In this document: piece by piece, positions 21,219 to 29,785 of the stretch
Position numbering within the stretch: the first letter of the stretch is position 1
Layout: each line of letters opens with the position of its first letter
DNA from: Streptomyces exfoliatus
Lineage (GTDB): Bacteria > Actinomycetota > Actinomycetes > Streptomycetales > Streptomycetaceae
Assembly: GCF_000725545.1 (NCBI RefSeq)
Contig: NZ_JNZP01000001.1
Span: 372,001-436,000, forward strand
Direction: 5' to 3'
Length of the DNA stretch: 64,000 nucleotides
Translations under genes and position numbers: made by a program
Notes under the pieces: generated by a model
What the model saw: the letters and a program-made list of their open reading frames with translations, nothing else
The model's database searches: none
What the model was told of the DNA's origin: nothing

Positions 21219-21943
21219 TAGGACAGCGCTTCGACGCGAACGGCGCGCACTTCGCCTTCACCGACAGGTGGGGCGGGGTGAGCGCCGTTCCGTACGAGGA
21301 GCTCAACCTCGGCGGCGCGGTGGGGGACGACCCCGAAGCCGTACGGACCAACCGGGCGCTCGCGGCCGGCGCCCTCGGGCTCGACCCGGCGCGGGTGGTC
21401 TGGATGAACCAGGTGCACGGCGCCGACGTCGCCGAGGTCGACGGGCCGTGGGGCACCGCCGGGATCCCCTCGGTGGACGCCCTCGTCACCACCCGGCCGG
21501 GACTCGGTCTCGCCGTCCTCACCGCGGACTGCGTTCCCGTCCTCCTCGCCGACCCGGTCGCCGGAGTCGCCGCCGCCGCCCACGCCGGACGCCCCGGAAT
21601 GGTGGCGGGAGTGGTCCCGGCCGCGGTGGCGGCCATGATCGAACTCGGCGCCGATCCCGCCCGTGTCGTCGCCCGCACCGGCCCCGCCGTCTGCGGGCGC
21701 TGCTACGAGGTGCCGGAGGCCATGCGGGCCGAGGTCGCCGAGACCGAACCGGCCGCCTGGGCCGAGACGAGCTGGGGCACCCCGGCCGTCGACGTCACCG
21801 CCGGAGTGCACGCCCAGCTCGAACGGCTCGGTGTCACCGACCTGCGGGCCAGTACGGTCTGCACCCGGGAGTCCGGTGACCACTACTCGTACCGCCGCGA
21901 TCGCACCACGGGGCGACTCGCGGGATATGTCTGGTTGGACTGA
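21215..21943 (+). CDS. pgeF: YlmD/PgeF family multicopper-like hydrolase
   Basis: 242 residues; the GTG overlaps the ftsZ stop (GTGA). The laccase-like DUF152 fold carries three metal ligands: His in NQVHGADV, Cys in [12 protein letters not shown] and His in [12 protein letters not shown]. The usual HAGWRG is HAGRPG here, and CYEVPEAM is retained. Relatives have been described as purine nucleoside phosphorylases/oxidases and, in E. coli (PgeF), as an editor of misincorporated serine in peptidoglycan precursors. Which activity applies here cannot be read from sequence. Position after ftsZ is conserved in Gram-positives. Confidence 0.88.
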   Translation: MIGQRFDANGAHFAFTDRWGGVSAVPYEELNLGGAVGDDPEAVRTNRALAAGALGLDPARVVWMNQVHGADVAEVDGPWGTAGIPSVDALVTTRPGLGLAVLTADCVPVLLADPVAGVAAAAHAGRPGMVAGVVPAAVAAMIELGADPARVVARTGPAVCGRCYEVPEAMRAEVAETEPAAWAETSWGTPAVDVTAGVHAQLERLGVTDLRASTVCTRESGDHYSYRRDRTTGRLAGYVWLD

Positions 21944-21951
21944 GAAGAGAC

Positions 21952-22671
21952 ATGACGGACCGCACGTCGGAACTCGCCGACAATCTGGCCCGGGTGGAGG
22001 CGCGCATCGCCGCCGCCTGCGCCGCCGCCGGCCGCCCGCGGGAGGAGGTGACGCTCATCGTGGTCACCAAGACCTACCCCGCGAGCGACGTGAGAATCCT
22101 TCACGGGCTCGGTGTGCGGCACGTCGCCGAGAACCGCGACCAGGACGCCGCCCCCAAGGCGGCGGCCTGTGCCGACCTTGATCTGACCTGGCACTTCGTG
22201 GGCCAGTTGCAGACCAACAAGGTCAGATCCGTGGTGGGTTATGCCGATGTGGTGCAGTCTGTCGACCGCTTGAAGCTCGTTTCCTCTCTCTCCGCCGCGG
22301 CGGAGAAGGAGGGCCGCGAACTCGGCTGCCTCCTCCAGGTCGCCCTCGACGCCGGGTCCGGCGAGCGGGGCGAGCGGGGCGGTGTCGCGCCCGACGGGAT
22401 CGAGGAGTTGGCGGTCGCGGTGGACGCCGCACCCGGACTGCGGCTCGACGGTCTGATGACCGTCGCACCGCTCGCCGGTCCGTACGCGGGACGGCAACGC
22501 GCCGCCTTCGACCGGTTGATGGATTTGTCGACTGCCCTGCGCGCGACCCGTCCGGCTGCGAACATGGTGTCAGCAGGGATGAGTGCGGACCTCGAGGAGG
22601 CCGTCGCTGCCGGGGCGACACACGTACGCGTCGGTACGGCGGTACTCGGCGTCCGCCCGAAGCTCGGGTAA
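21952..22671 (+). CDS. YggS/YlmE family pyridoxal-phosphate homeostasis protein
   Basis: 239 residues, ATG start 8 bp after the preceding stop. Single-domain PLP-binding TIM barrel of the alanine-racemase N-terminal type: the PLP lysine lies in LIVVTKTYPASDV, followed by GVRHVAENRDQDAAPK, WHFVGQLQTNKVR and the phosphate-binding end SAGMSADLEEAVAAGATHVRVGTAVLG. The usual GENRVQE motif reads AENRDQD here. Family members bind PLP and buffer its level without known catalysis. Member of the conserved ftsZ-ylmD-ylmE-sepF-yggT-divIVA string. Confidence 0.92.
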   Translation: MTDRTSELADNLARVEARIAAACAAAGRPREEVTLIVVTKTYPASDVRILHGLGVRHVAENRDQDAAPKAAACADLDLTWHFVGQLQTNKVRSVVGYADVVQSVDRLKLVSSLSAAAEKEGRELGCLLQVALDAGSGERGERGGVAPDGIEELAVAVDAAPGLRLDGLMTVAPLAGPYAGRQRAAFDRLMDLSTALRATRPAANMVSAGMSADLEEAVAAGATHVRVGTAVLGVRPKLG

Positions 22672-22809
22672 CGTCGCGAAGCAAGTCGGACCACAGCAGA
22701 AAATATGGTCATTCCGCAGAACGGCGGGATGGCCCGTGGATCGCGGGCACTTGGTGACGCTGCGAATTGGCCAGTAGGGCGATCCACCACAGAGCGGAGG
22801 AATCGGAGA

Positions 22810-23430
22810 ATGGCCGGCGCGATGCGCAAGATGGCGGTCTACCTCGGCCTCGTGGAGGACGATGGGTACGACGGCCGGGGCTTTGACCCCGACGACGACT
22901 TCGAACCCGAGCTGGAGCCGGAGCCCGAGCGCGACCGGCGTCACACCCCTCCGCGCCAGGTGGAGCGCGAGGAGCCGGTACGAGTGGTGCAGCCCCCTGC
23001 TCCCCGGGAACCGATCGCTCATTCTGTCCCGGTACTCGCCGAAAGTGGACGTCCGGCCCGAATTGCCCCCGTGGCATCCATCACACCCGAACGTCCGAGC
23101 ATGGAGAAGAACGCACCGGTGATCATGCCCAAGGTCGTGTCCGAGCGGGAGCCCTACCGCATCACCACGCTGCACCCGCGGACGTACAACGAGGCCCGTA
23201 CCATCGGGGAACACTTCCGTGAGGGCACCCCGGTGATCATGAACCTCACGGAGATGGACGACACGGACGCGAAGCGACTTGTCGACTTTGCCGCCGGACT
23301 CGTCTTCGGGCTCCATGGCAGCATTGAGCGCGTGACGCAGAAGGTGTTCCTGTTGTCGCCTGCTAACGTCGATGTCACGGCGGAGGACAAGGCCCGGATC
23401 GCAGAGGGCGGATTCTTCAACCAGAGCTGA
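22810..23430 (+). CDS. sepF: Cell division protein SepF
   Basis: 206 residues from the ATG at 22810 ([18 protein letters not shown]), preceded by GGAGG about 9 nt upstream; the frame is open to 22705 but that part has no ribosome site. The N-terminal amphipathic helix that binds the membrane is followed by an acidic, Pro-rich linker (about 20-115) and the SepF core with [42 protein letters not shown] and [11 protein letters not shown]. SepF anchors FtsZ to the membrane, replacing the missing FtsA. A 138-bp gap upstream may carry its own promoter. Confidence 0.95.
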   Translation: MAGAMRKMAVYLGLVEDDGYDGRGFDPDDDFEPELEPEPERDRRHTPPRQVEREEPVRVVQPPAPREPIAHSVPVLAESGRPARIAPVASITPERPSMEKNAPVIMPKVVSEREPYRITTLHPRTYNEARTIGEHFREGTPVIMNLTEMDDTDAKRLVDFAAGLVFGLHGSIERVTQKVFLLSPANVDVTAEDKARIAEGGFFNQS

Positions 23431-23510
23431 GAACACGAGAACCGGACGGGCCGGTCGCGAAGCGGCCGGACAAGTAAGAGCACGTAAGTCAGGGGAGAGG
23501 GAAACGCGGG

Positions 23511-23801
23511 ATGGGCGTCGCACTACAGGTGGTCTACATCGTGCTGATGTGCTTCCTCGTCCTCCTGATCGTCCGACTTGTCATGGACTACGTCTTCCAG
23601 TTCGCCCGTTCATGGCAACCCGGTAAGGCGATGGTGGTCGTTCTCGAGGCCACTTACACTGTCACCGATCCACCGCTCAAGCTTCTGCGGCGACTCATCC
23701 CGCCGCTGCGTCTCGGGGGCGTGGCACTCGACCTGTCCTTCTTCGTTCTGATGATCATCGTCTACATCCTGATCTCCATCGTGAGCAGCTTCGCGAGGTG
23801 A
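23511..23801 (+). CDS. YggT family membrane protein
   Basis: 96 residues, ATG with AGGGGAGAGGG about 10 nt upstream. Two transmembrane segments (about 5-25 and 72-94) flank a loop with YTVTDPPLKLLRRLIPPLRLGGVALDLSFF, the YggT/YlmG motif. The family is linked to membrane organisation and division-site function (YlmG in pneumococcus, its homologue in chloroplasts), but its biochemistry is not known. Conserved position between sepF and divIVA. Confidence 0.93.
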   Translation: MGVALQVVYIVLMCFLVLLIVRLVMDYVFQFARSWQPGKAMVVVLEATYTVTDPPLKLLRRLIPPLRLGGVALDLSFFVLMIIVYILISIVSSFAR

Positions 23802-23856
23802 ATGTGGACGATACGGTCTTGCCGACTGCCGACGACTACGTAGAGGTGAAGAAGAG

Positions 23857-24981
23857 ATGCCGCTGACCCCCGAGGACGTGCGGAACAAGCAGTTCACGAC
23901 CGTCCGCCTCCGAGAAGGCTATGACGAGGACGAGGTCGATGCCTTCCTCGACGAGGTCGAGGCCGAGCTGACCCGCCTGCTCCGCGAGAACGAGGACCTG
24001 CGCGCCAAGCTGGCCGCCGCGACCCGTGCCGCCGCGCAGAACCAGCAGCAGCAGGGGATGCGCAAGCCCCCGGAGCCGCAGGATCGTCCCGTCGGTCCCG
24101 GCGCCCCCGTGCCCGCGGCCATATCCGGACCGCCGGTCCAGCAGCAGCCGCCGCAGATGGGCCCGCCGCAGCTGCCGTCCGGTGCCCCGCAGCTTCCCGC
24201 CGGCCCGATGCAGGGCGGCCCCATGCAGGGTGGGCCCATGCAGGGCGGCCCCATGCAGGGTGGCCCGATGGGCCCCGGCCCGATGCAGGGCGGCCCGATG
24301 GGTCACCCGCAGCAGCAGCAGATGCAGCAGATGCAGCAGCAGCAGATGCCGCCGCAGATGCAGCAGCAGCCTGCCCAGGGTCCCGGTGGCGACAGCGCCG
24401 CGCGTGTCCTCTCGCTGGCCCAGCAGACCGCCGACCAGGCGATCGCCGAGGCCCGTTCCGAGGCCAACAAGATCGTCGGCGAGGCGCGTTCCCGCGCCGA
24501 GGGCCTGGAGCGGGACGCCCGCGCCAAGGCGGACGCTCTTGAGCGGGACGCCCAGGAGAAGCACCGCGTCGCCATGGGCTCCCTGGAGTCCGCCCGCGCC
24601 ACGCTCGAGCGCAAGGTCGAGGACCTGCGCGGCTTCGAGCGCGAGTACCGCACGCGGCTGAAGTCCTACCTGGAGTCGCAGCTGCGTCAGCTGGAGACCC
24701 AGGCCGACGACTCGCTGGCCCCGCCGCGCACCCCGGCCGCGGCCTCGCTGCCGCCGGCCCCGTCGATGGCCTCGGCCGGCGCGGGCGCGCCGTCCTACGG
24801 TGGGAACGGCTCCATGGGCGGTGCGCCGTCCATGGGTGGCGCCCCGTCCTACGGCGGCCAGCAGCAGATGTCTCCGGCGATGACCCAGCCGATGGCTCCG
24901 GTCCGCCCGCAGGCACCGCAGCCGATGCAGCAGGCGCCGGCGCCGATGCGCGGCTTCCTGATCGACGAGGACGACAACTGA
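23857..24981 (+). CDS. divIVA: Polar growth determinant DivIVA (Wag31-like)
   Basis: 374 residues. N-terminal DivIVA domain MPLTPEDVRNKQFTTVRLRE with the coiled coil through EVEAELTRLLRENEDLRAKL (about 1-55). A low-complexity Gln/Pro/Met/Gly linker (about 60-180) contains a tandem MQGGP repeat. A second long coiled coil follows (ALAQQTADQAIAEARSEA to LRQLETQ, about 185-285), then a Gly/Ser/Pro-rich tail ending RGFLIDEDDN. In Streptomyces this essential protein marks hyphal tips and directs apical wall growth. Last gene of the cluster, followed by a strong hairpin. Confidence 0.96.
   Translation: MPLTPEDVRNKQFTTVRLREGYDEDEVDAFLDEVEAELTRLLRENEDLRAKLAAATRAAAQNQQQQGMRKPPEPQDRPVGPGAPVPAAISGPPVQQQPPQMGPPQLPSGAPQLPAGPMQGGPMQGGPMQGGPMQGGPMGPGPMQGGPMGHPQQQQMQQMQQQQMPPQMQQQPAQGPGGDSAARVLSLAQQTADQAIAEARSEANKIVGEARSRAEGLERDARAKADALERDAQEKHRVAMGSLESARATLERKVEDLRGFEREYRTRLKSYLESQLRQLETQADDSLAPPRTPAAASLPPAPSMASAGAGAPSYGGNGSMGGAPSMGGAPSYGGQQQMSPAMTQPMAPVRPQAPQPMQQAPAPMRGFLIDEDDN
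24202..24302 (+). repeat. In-gene tandem repeat encoding MQGGP units of DivIVA
   Basis: About six imperfect copies of a 15-base unit (CCCATGCAGGGCGGC and variants) in frame inside divIVA, encoding MQGGP/MGPGP repeats. Copy number of such units is expected to vary among strains. Confidence 0.85.
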
Positions 24982-25025
24982 CGGCGCCTGGTCGCGCGAT
25001 GAGCGCGTAGCCGTCGGCAGGCTGG

Positions 25026-25057
25026 AAGGGCCGGTCCCCTACGGGGGGCCGGCCCTT
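25026..25057 (+). terminator. divIVA terminator hairpin
   Basis: AAGGGCCGG (25026-25034) pairs with CCGGCCCTT (25049-25057), extended inward by CCCC/GGGG, then a short T run. It lies 45 bp after the divIVA stop and closes the dcw transcription unit. Confidence 0.8.
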
Positions 25058-25067
25058 TGCCGTGCGT

Positions 25068-25103
25068 CAGGGGCCTGTCTTCCGGATCAGGCCGGGCTCG
25101 CGT
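25068..25103. repeat. Decayed half-copy of the palindromic element seen at 44365
   Basis: The stretch GGGGCCTGTCTTCCGGATCA followed by GGCCGGGCTCGCG aligns with the left end of the 44365-44527 element (GGGGCCTGTCCGGCGGATCA, then TGGCCGGGCCCGCG) with a few changes. No matching right arm is present. Read as a remnant of the same repeat family. Confidence 0.5.
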
Positions 25104-25115
25104 GCGCGTCCGGGG

Positions 25116-25163
25116 TACGGCGAAGGGCCCGGCACCGTCACCGGTGCCGGGCCCTTCGCCGTA
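25116..25163 (-). terminator. Perfect 22-bp-arm terminator of ileS (bidirectional)
   Basis: Arms 25116-25137 and 25142-25163 are exact complements with a 4-nt loop (TCAC), starting 5 nt beyond the ileS stop codon. It also shields ileS from divIVA readthrough on the other strand. Confidence 0.9.
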
Positions 25164-25167
25164 TCGC

Positions 25168-28100
25168 CTACGCCTTGCGGAGGCGGAACGTCAGGGACAG
25201 GCCCTCGTCCTCGAACGGGGCGCCGTACGTGTCGTCCGCGTCGCCCTGGGCGTGGTCCGTGGCCAGGACCTCGTCGGCGATGAGGTCCGCGTGGGCCGTG
25301 AGGGCCTCGACGGTCTCCGGGGACTCCGACGTCCAGCGCAGGGCGATGCGGTCCGCGACGTCCAGGCCGCTGTTCTTGCGGGCCTCCTGGATCAGGCGGA
25401 TCGCGTCACGGGCCAGGCCCGCCTTGCGCAGCTCCGGGGTGATCTCCAGGTCCAGGGCGACCGTCGCGCCCGCGTCGGAGGCGACCGACCAGCCTTCGCG
25501 CGGGGTCTCCGTGATGATGACCTCCTCGGAGGTGACGGTGATCGTCTCGCCGTTCACCTCCAGGGTCGCCTCGCCCTCGCGCAGGGCCAGCGAGAGCGCC
25601 GCCGCGTCGGCCGCCGCGACCGCCTTCGCCACGTCCTGGACGCCCTTCCCGAAGCGCTTGCCGAGCGCGCGGAAGTTGGCCTTCGCCGTCGTGTCGACGA
25701 GCGAGCCGCCGACCTCCGACAGGGACGCGAGGGAGCTGACGTTCAGCTCCTCCGTGATCTGGGCCTGGAGCTCGGGGGAGAGGGACGCGAAGCCCGTCGC
25801 CGCCACCAGCGCGCGGGAGAGCGGCTGGCGGGTCTTCACGCCCGACTCGGCGCGGGTCGCCCGGCCCAGCTCCACCAGACGCCGGACCAGCAGCATCTGC
25901 TCCGAGAGCGTCTTGTCGATCCGGTCCGTGTCCGCCTCGGGCCAGGTGGCCAGGTGGACGGATTCCGGGGCGTCCGGCGTCACCGGCGCCACCAGGTCCT
26001 GCCAGACCCGCTCCGTGATGAAGGGGGTCAGCGGGGCCATCAGGCGGGTGACCGTCTCGATCACGTCGTGGAGGGTGCGCAGCGCCGCCTTGTCGCCCTG
26101 CCAGAAGCGGCGGCGGGACCGGCGTACGTACCAGTTGGAAAGGTCGTCGACGAAGGCCGAGATCAGCTTGCCGGTGCGCTGGGTGTCGTACGACTCCATC
26201 GCCTCGGTCGTCTCGGCGACGAGCGTGTTCAGCTCGGAGAGGAGCCAGCGGTCGAGGACCGTGCGGTCGGCCGGCGCCGGGTCCGCCGCGCTCGGCGCCC
26301 AGCCGGACGTACGGGCGTACAGCGCCTGGAAGGCGACCGTGTTCCAGTACGTCAGGAGCGTCTTGCGGACGACCTCCTGGATCGTGCCGTGGCCCACCCG
26401 GCGCGCCGCCCACGGCGAGCCGCCGGCCGCCATGAACCAGCGGACGGCGTCGGCGCCGTGCTGGTCCATCAGCGGGATGGGCTGGAGGATGTTGCCCAGG
26501 TGCTTGGACATCTTGCGGCCGTCCTCGGCGAGGATGTGGCCCAGGCAGACCACGTTCTCGTAGGACGACTTGTCGAAGACGAGGGTGCCGACCGCCATCA
26601 GCGTGTAGAACCAGCCGCGGGTCTGGTCGATGGCCTCGGAGATGAACTGCGCCGGGTACCGGGACTCGAACAGTTCCTTGTTCTCGTACGGGTAGCCGTA
26701 CTGCGCGAACGGCATCGAGCCCGAGTCGTACCAGGCGTCGATGACCTCGGGTACGCGCGTCGCCGTCTTCCCGCAGCCGTCGGTCGGGCAGGCGAACGTG
26801 ACCGCGTCGATGTACGGGCGGTGCGGGTCGAGCTCCGACTGGTCCGTGCCGGTCAGCTCGGTCAGCTCGGTGCGCGAGCCCACGCAGGTGAGGTGGTCGT
26901 CCTCGCAGCGCCAGATCGGCAGCGGGGTGCCCCAGTAGCGGTTCCGGGAGAGCGCCCAGTCGACGTTGTTCGTCAGCCAGTCGCCGAAGCGGCCGTGCTT
27001 GACCGAGTCCGGGAACCAGTTGGTCCGCTCGTTCTCGGCGAGCATGCGGTCCTTGACCGCGGTCGTGCGGATGTACCAGGACGGCTGCGCGTAGTAGAGC
27101 AGGGCCGTGTGGCAGCGCCAGCAGTGCGGGTAGCTGTGCTCGTACGCGATGTGCCGGAAGAGCAGGCCGCGGGCCTCCAGGTCGGCGGTGAGCGCCTCGT
27201 CGGCCTTCTTGAAGAAGACGCCGCCGACCAGCGGCACGTCCTCCTCGAAGGTGCCGTCGGGGCGCACCGGGTTCACGACCGGCAGGCCGTACGCCTTGCA
27301 GACCTTGAGGTCGTCCTCACCGAAGGCGGGGGACTGGTGGACCAGACCCGTACCGTCCTCGGTCGTCACGTACTCGGCGTTGACGACGTAGTGCGCCGGA
27401 GCGTCGAAGGGGATCAGCTCGAAGGGACGCTGGTACGTCCAGCGCTCCATCTCGGCGCCCGTGAACGACTCGCCGGTGGTGACCCAGCCCTCGCCGAGCG
27501 CCTTCTCGACCAGCGGCTGCGCGACCACGAGCCGCTCGTCGCCGTCGGTGGCGACCACGTAGGTGACCTCGGGGTGGGCGGCGACCGCCGTGTTGGACAC
27601 CAGGGTCCACGGGGTCGTCGTCCAGACGAGGAGCGCCGCCTTGCCGGCCAGCGGTCCCGAGGTCAGCGGGAAGCGCACGTAGACGGAGGGGTCGACGACC
27701 GTCTCGTAGCCCTGGGCCAGCTCGTGGTCGGAGAGGCCGGTGCCGCAGCGGGGACACCAGGGGGCGACCCGGTGGTCCTGGACGAGGAGGTCCTTGTCGA
27801 AGATCTGCTTCAGGGACCACCAGACCGACTCGATGTACGAGGGGTCCATGGTCCGGTACGCGTCGTCCAGGTCGACCCAGTAGCCCATGCGGGTCGTGAG
27901 CTCGGCGAAGGCGTCGGTGTGGCGGGTCACGGACTCGCGGCACTTGTCGTTGAACGCGGCGATGCCGTATTCCTCGATGTCCTTCTTGCCGGAGAAGCCG
28001 AGCTCCTTCTCGACGGCGAGCTCGACCGGCAGGCCGTGGCAGTCCCAGCCGGCCTTGCGGGCCACGTGGTAGCCGCGCATGGTCCGGAAGCGGGGGAAGA

Positions 28101-28311
28101 CGTCCTTGAAGACGCGGGCCTCGATGTGGTGCGCACCGGGCATGCCGTTGGCCGTGGGCGGGCCTTCGTAGAACACCCACTCGGGGCGTCCTTCGGACTG
28201 TTCGAGGGTCTTGGCGAAGACCTTGTTCTCGTGCCAGAAATCGAGCACGGCGTGCTCCATCGCGGGCAGGTCTACCTGGGCGGGCACCTGGCGGTACTGC
28301 GGCGGTGTCAT
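25168..28311 (-). CDS. ileS: Isoleucyl-tRNA synthetase
   Basis: 1047 residues from the ATG at 28311 (MTPPQYRQVPAQVDLPAMEH), with GGAGGAA 4 nt upstream. The frame stays open to 28398, but that stretch is the T-box leader and not coding. Class I synthetase: HIGH-type motif appears as PGAHHIEAR, KMSKS motif as KMSKHLGN, with the CP1 editing domain between them (WTTTPWTLVSNTAVAAHP). Zn-type cysteines are present (WCPRCGTG, HCWRCHT). It resembles the eukaryote-like IleS type common in actinomycetes. It charges tRNA-Ile and is regulated by the T-box just upstream. Confidence 0.97.
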   Translation of the reverse strand: MTPPQYRQVPAQVDLPAMEHAVLDFWHENKVFAKTLEQSEGRPEWVFYEGPPTANGMPGAHHIEARVFKDVFPRFRTMRGYHVARKAGWDCHGLPVELAVEKELGFSGKKDIEEYGIAAFNDKCRESVTRHTDAFAELTTRMGYWVDLDDAYRTMDPSYIESVWWSLKQIFDKDLLVQDHRVAPWCPRCGTGLSDHELAQGYETVVDPSVYVRFPLTSGPLAGKAALLVWTTTPWTLVSNTAVAAHPEVTYVVATDGDERLVVAQPLVEKALGEGWVTTGESFTGAEMERWTYQRPFELIPFDAPAHYVVNAEYVTTEDGTGLVHQSPAFGEDDLKVCKAYGLPVVNPVRPDGTFEEDVPLVGGVFFKKADEALTADLEARGLLFRHIAYEHSYPHCWRCHTALLYYAQPSWYIRTTAVKDRMLAENERTNWFPDSVKHGRFGDWLTNNVDWALSRNRYWGTPLPIWRCEDDHLTCVGSRTELTELTGTDQSELDPHRPYIDAVTFACPTDGCGKTATRVPEVIDAWYDSGSMPFAQYGYPYENKELFESRYPAQFISEAIDQTRGWFYTLMAVGTLVFDKSSYENVVCLGHILAEDGRKMSKHLGNILQPIPLMDQHGADAVRWFMAAGGSPWAARRVGHGTIQEVVRKTLLTYWNTVAFQALYARTSGWAPSAADPAPADRTVLDRWLLSELNTLVAETTEAMESYDTQRTGKLISAFVDDLSNWYVRRSRRRFWQGDKAALRTLHDVIETVTRLMAPLTPFITERVWQDLVAPVTPDAPESVHLATWPEADTDRIDKTLSEQMLLVRRLVELGRATRAESGVKTRQPLSRALVAATGFASLSPELQAQITEELNVSSLASLSEVGGSLVDTTAKANFRALGKRFGKGVQDVAKAVAAADAAALSLALREGEATLEVNGETITVTSEEVIITETPREGWSVASDAGATVALDLEITPELRKAGLARDAIRLIQEARKNSGLDVADRIALRWTSESPETVEALTAHADLIADEVLATDHAQGDADDTYGAPFEDEGLSLTFRLRKA

Positions 28312-28577
28312 CGAGTTCCTCCGGCGGACTGTCGTCGTTCCGTCGGAGGGACGAGAGCGCTGCTCCCGCGGTACCACCCTCCTTGGCCCGGGGCGCATCC
28401 GCCCTGAGCCCCCTCATTGGGGTCGCGACGCCGGGTCTAGTCACCGCGCTGTCGTGCGGCTTTCTTCCGACGGCTCCGGGGTGATGCTTCACATCGGGCT
28501 CGCCCCCGGGCTCTCACCGTCCCCGGGTCGCTCATGGCTGCGTACGACGCTACTCGTCCCCATCCAAGCCTTTCGCT
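28312..28577 (-). promoter_or_regulatory. Translational T-box riboswitch controlling ileS
   Basis: Read on the minus strand. The leader contains the T-box core AGGGTGGTACCGCG (28367-28380). Stem I closes with GACGG/CCGTC (28469-28521) and has a GTGAA-type specifier loop with an ATC (Ile) triplet at 28483-28485. Close to the start codon, CCTCCGACGG (28340-28349) can pair with CCGCCGGAGG (28318-28327), hiding the GGAGG ribosome site. No terminator is present, so control should be at translation initiation, as known for the ultrashort stem-I ileS T-boxes of actinobacteria. Confidence 0.93.
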
Positions 28578-28583
28578 GGGCCC

Positions 28584-28589
28584 AGTGTA
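28584..28589 (-). promoter_or_regulatory. Candidate -10 element of the ileS leader
   Basis: TACACT on the minus strand, placing the transcription start near 28577, just before the T-box leader. A convincing -35 is not visible. The remaining gap to 28850 shows nothing else definite. Confidence 0.4.
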
Positions 28590-28850
28590 CGGGCCCCGGA
28601 GCCCGGCGGCAGACCGGTTTTCCGTGACCCGAATGGCCACACGGGCGAGCGGGACTCGGGGTACGGCCATGTGGGGGAGGGGCGGGACGGATTACCCGGC
28701 GGGGAGCTGGGCACAACGGAGGCAGGCCCGCCCCGAGGGGCGCGGGGGCGGGTGGGAACGGCGGCGTGCCCCGTTGCCGCGGGCCTTGGGCCGATTTATC
28801 GTCCCAGCACGATTCGCGAGCAAGATCACAAAATGTGAAGGGGCCGCGAC

Positions 28851-29705
28851 ATGGTGGCGAAGAAGACCGCCGCGAAGAAGACCTCGACCGCCGGTTCCAC
28901 CGGTTCGGCCGAGGGCGCCAAGGACGTGGCCGGGAAGAAGACGACGGTCGCGGAGCCGCCGACGGTCGCGAAGAATGCGAGGACCACGAAGAAAGCGCAC
29001 GACGCGCACGACGGGCACGACGCTCACGACGCGAAGGAGCCGGCAGTCGCGCGGAAGTCGGTCGTGAAGAAGGCTGCCGTGAAGAAGGCGGTCGCGGAGG
29101 ACGCGGTCGCGACGGAGGACGGGGTCACCGCCGCCGAGCGGGCGCCCGCCGAGAAGACGCCTGCCAAGAAGGCCGTGGCGAGGAAGGCGGCCGCCAAGAA
29201 GGCGCCCGCCGCGAAGAAGCAGACAGGAGCCAGGACGGTGGCAGCGAAGAAGACCGCGGGTGGCGTCACGACCGCCGGGGACGAGACCGCCGTGCCTCCG
29301 GCCCGTACCGGCGAGCTCGCGGTGCGGCCGGGCGAGGACCCCTGGACCCCGGCGGAGGTCACCGAGGCCCGCACCGTGCTCCAGTCGGAGGTGCTGAGAC
29401 TCCGCAGCGAGCTCGCGCACTCCCAGGAGGAGCTCACCGGCCTCATGCGGGACTCCGGTGACGGCGCGGGGGACGACCAGGCCGACACCGGCACCAAGAA
29501 CATCACCCGGGAGCACGAGCTGGCTCTCGCGGCCAACGCCCGGGAGATGCTGGAGCAGACCGAGCACGCCCTGGAACGGCTCGACGCCGGCACGTACGGG
29601 CTCTGCGAGGTGTGCGGCAAGCCGATCGGCAAGGCGCGGATGCAGGCCTTCCCGCGGGCCACGCTCTGCGTCGAGGACAAGCAGCGGCAGGAGCGGCGCG
29701 GCTGA
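28851..29705 (+). CDS. DksA/TraR-family zinc-finger-like protein with histone-like N-terminus
   Basis: 284 residues, ATG with AAGGGG upstream. Residues 1 to about 140 are Lys/Ala-rich repeats (KKAAAKK type) like bacterial H1-like tails, with an AHD/GHD repeat at 49-60. A helical coiled-coil region follows ([25 protein letters not shown]), then the TraR/DksA finger [27 protein letters not shown]. The fourth zinc cysteine is absent: the final CxxC reads CVED. DksA proteins bind RNA polymerase in the secondary channel; here the missing ligand and basic tail suggest DNA-associated regulation instead. Precedes lspA by 80 bp. Confidence 0.88.
   Translation: MVAKKTAAKKTSTAGSTGSAEGAKDVAGKKTTVAEPPTVAKNARTTKKAHDAHDGHDAHDAKEPAVARKSVVKKAAVKKAVAEDAVATEDGVTAAERAPAEKTPAKKAVARKAAAKKAPAAKKQTGARTVAAKKTAGGVTTAGDETAVPPARTGELAVRPGEDPWTPAEVTEARTVLQSEVLRLRSELAHSQEELTGLMRDSGDGAGDDQADTGTKNITREHELALAANAREMLEQTEHALERLDAGTYGLCEVCGKPIGKARMQAFPRATLCVEDKQRQERRG
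28995..29030 (+). repeat. Tandem 9-bp repeat encoding AHD/GHD units
   Basis: Four in-frame 9-base units (such as GCGCACGAC) encode [12 protein letters not shown] at residues 49-60 of the DksA-like protein. The His/Asp pattern could bind metal; this is speculative. Confidence 0.8.
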
Positions 29706-29785
29706 CGATCTCGGCTGACGGTCTCGTACGCCTGTGCCGTACCCTCGGGGCACGGTCAGGCATCGAGGTCGAGGGACTCACTCAC

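Noticed and set aside
28312..28398. Longer IleS N-terminus starting at 28398
   Set aside because: The extra 29 codons coincide with the T-box core and sequestrator. The ATG at 28311 has a proper ribosome site and gives a normal IleS start.
25057..28407. 1116-codon plus-strand frame opposite ileS
   Set aside because: Arg/Val/Gly-rich composition typical of the reverse frame of a high-GC gene. No domain, and ileS on the other strand is certain.
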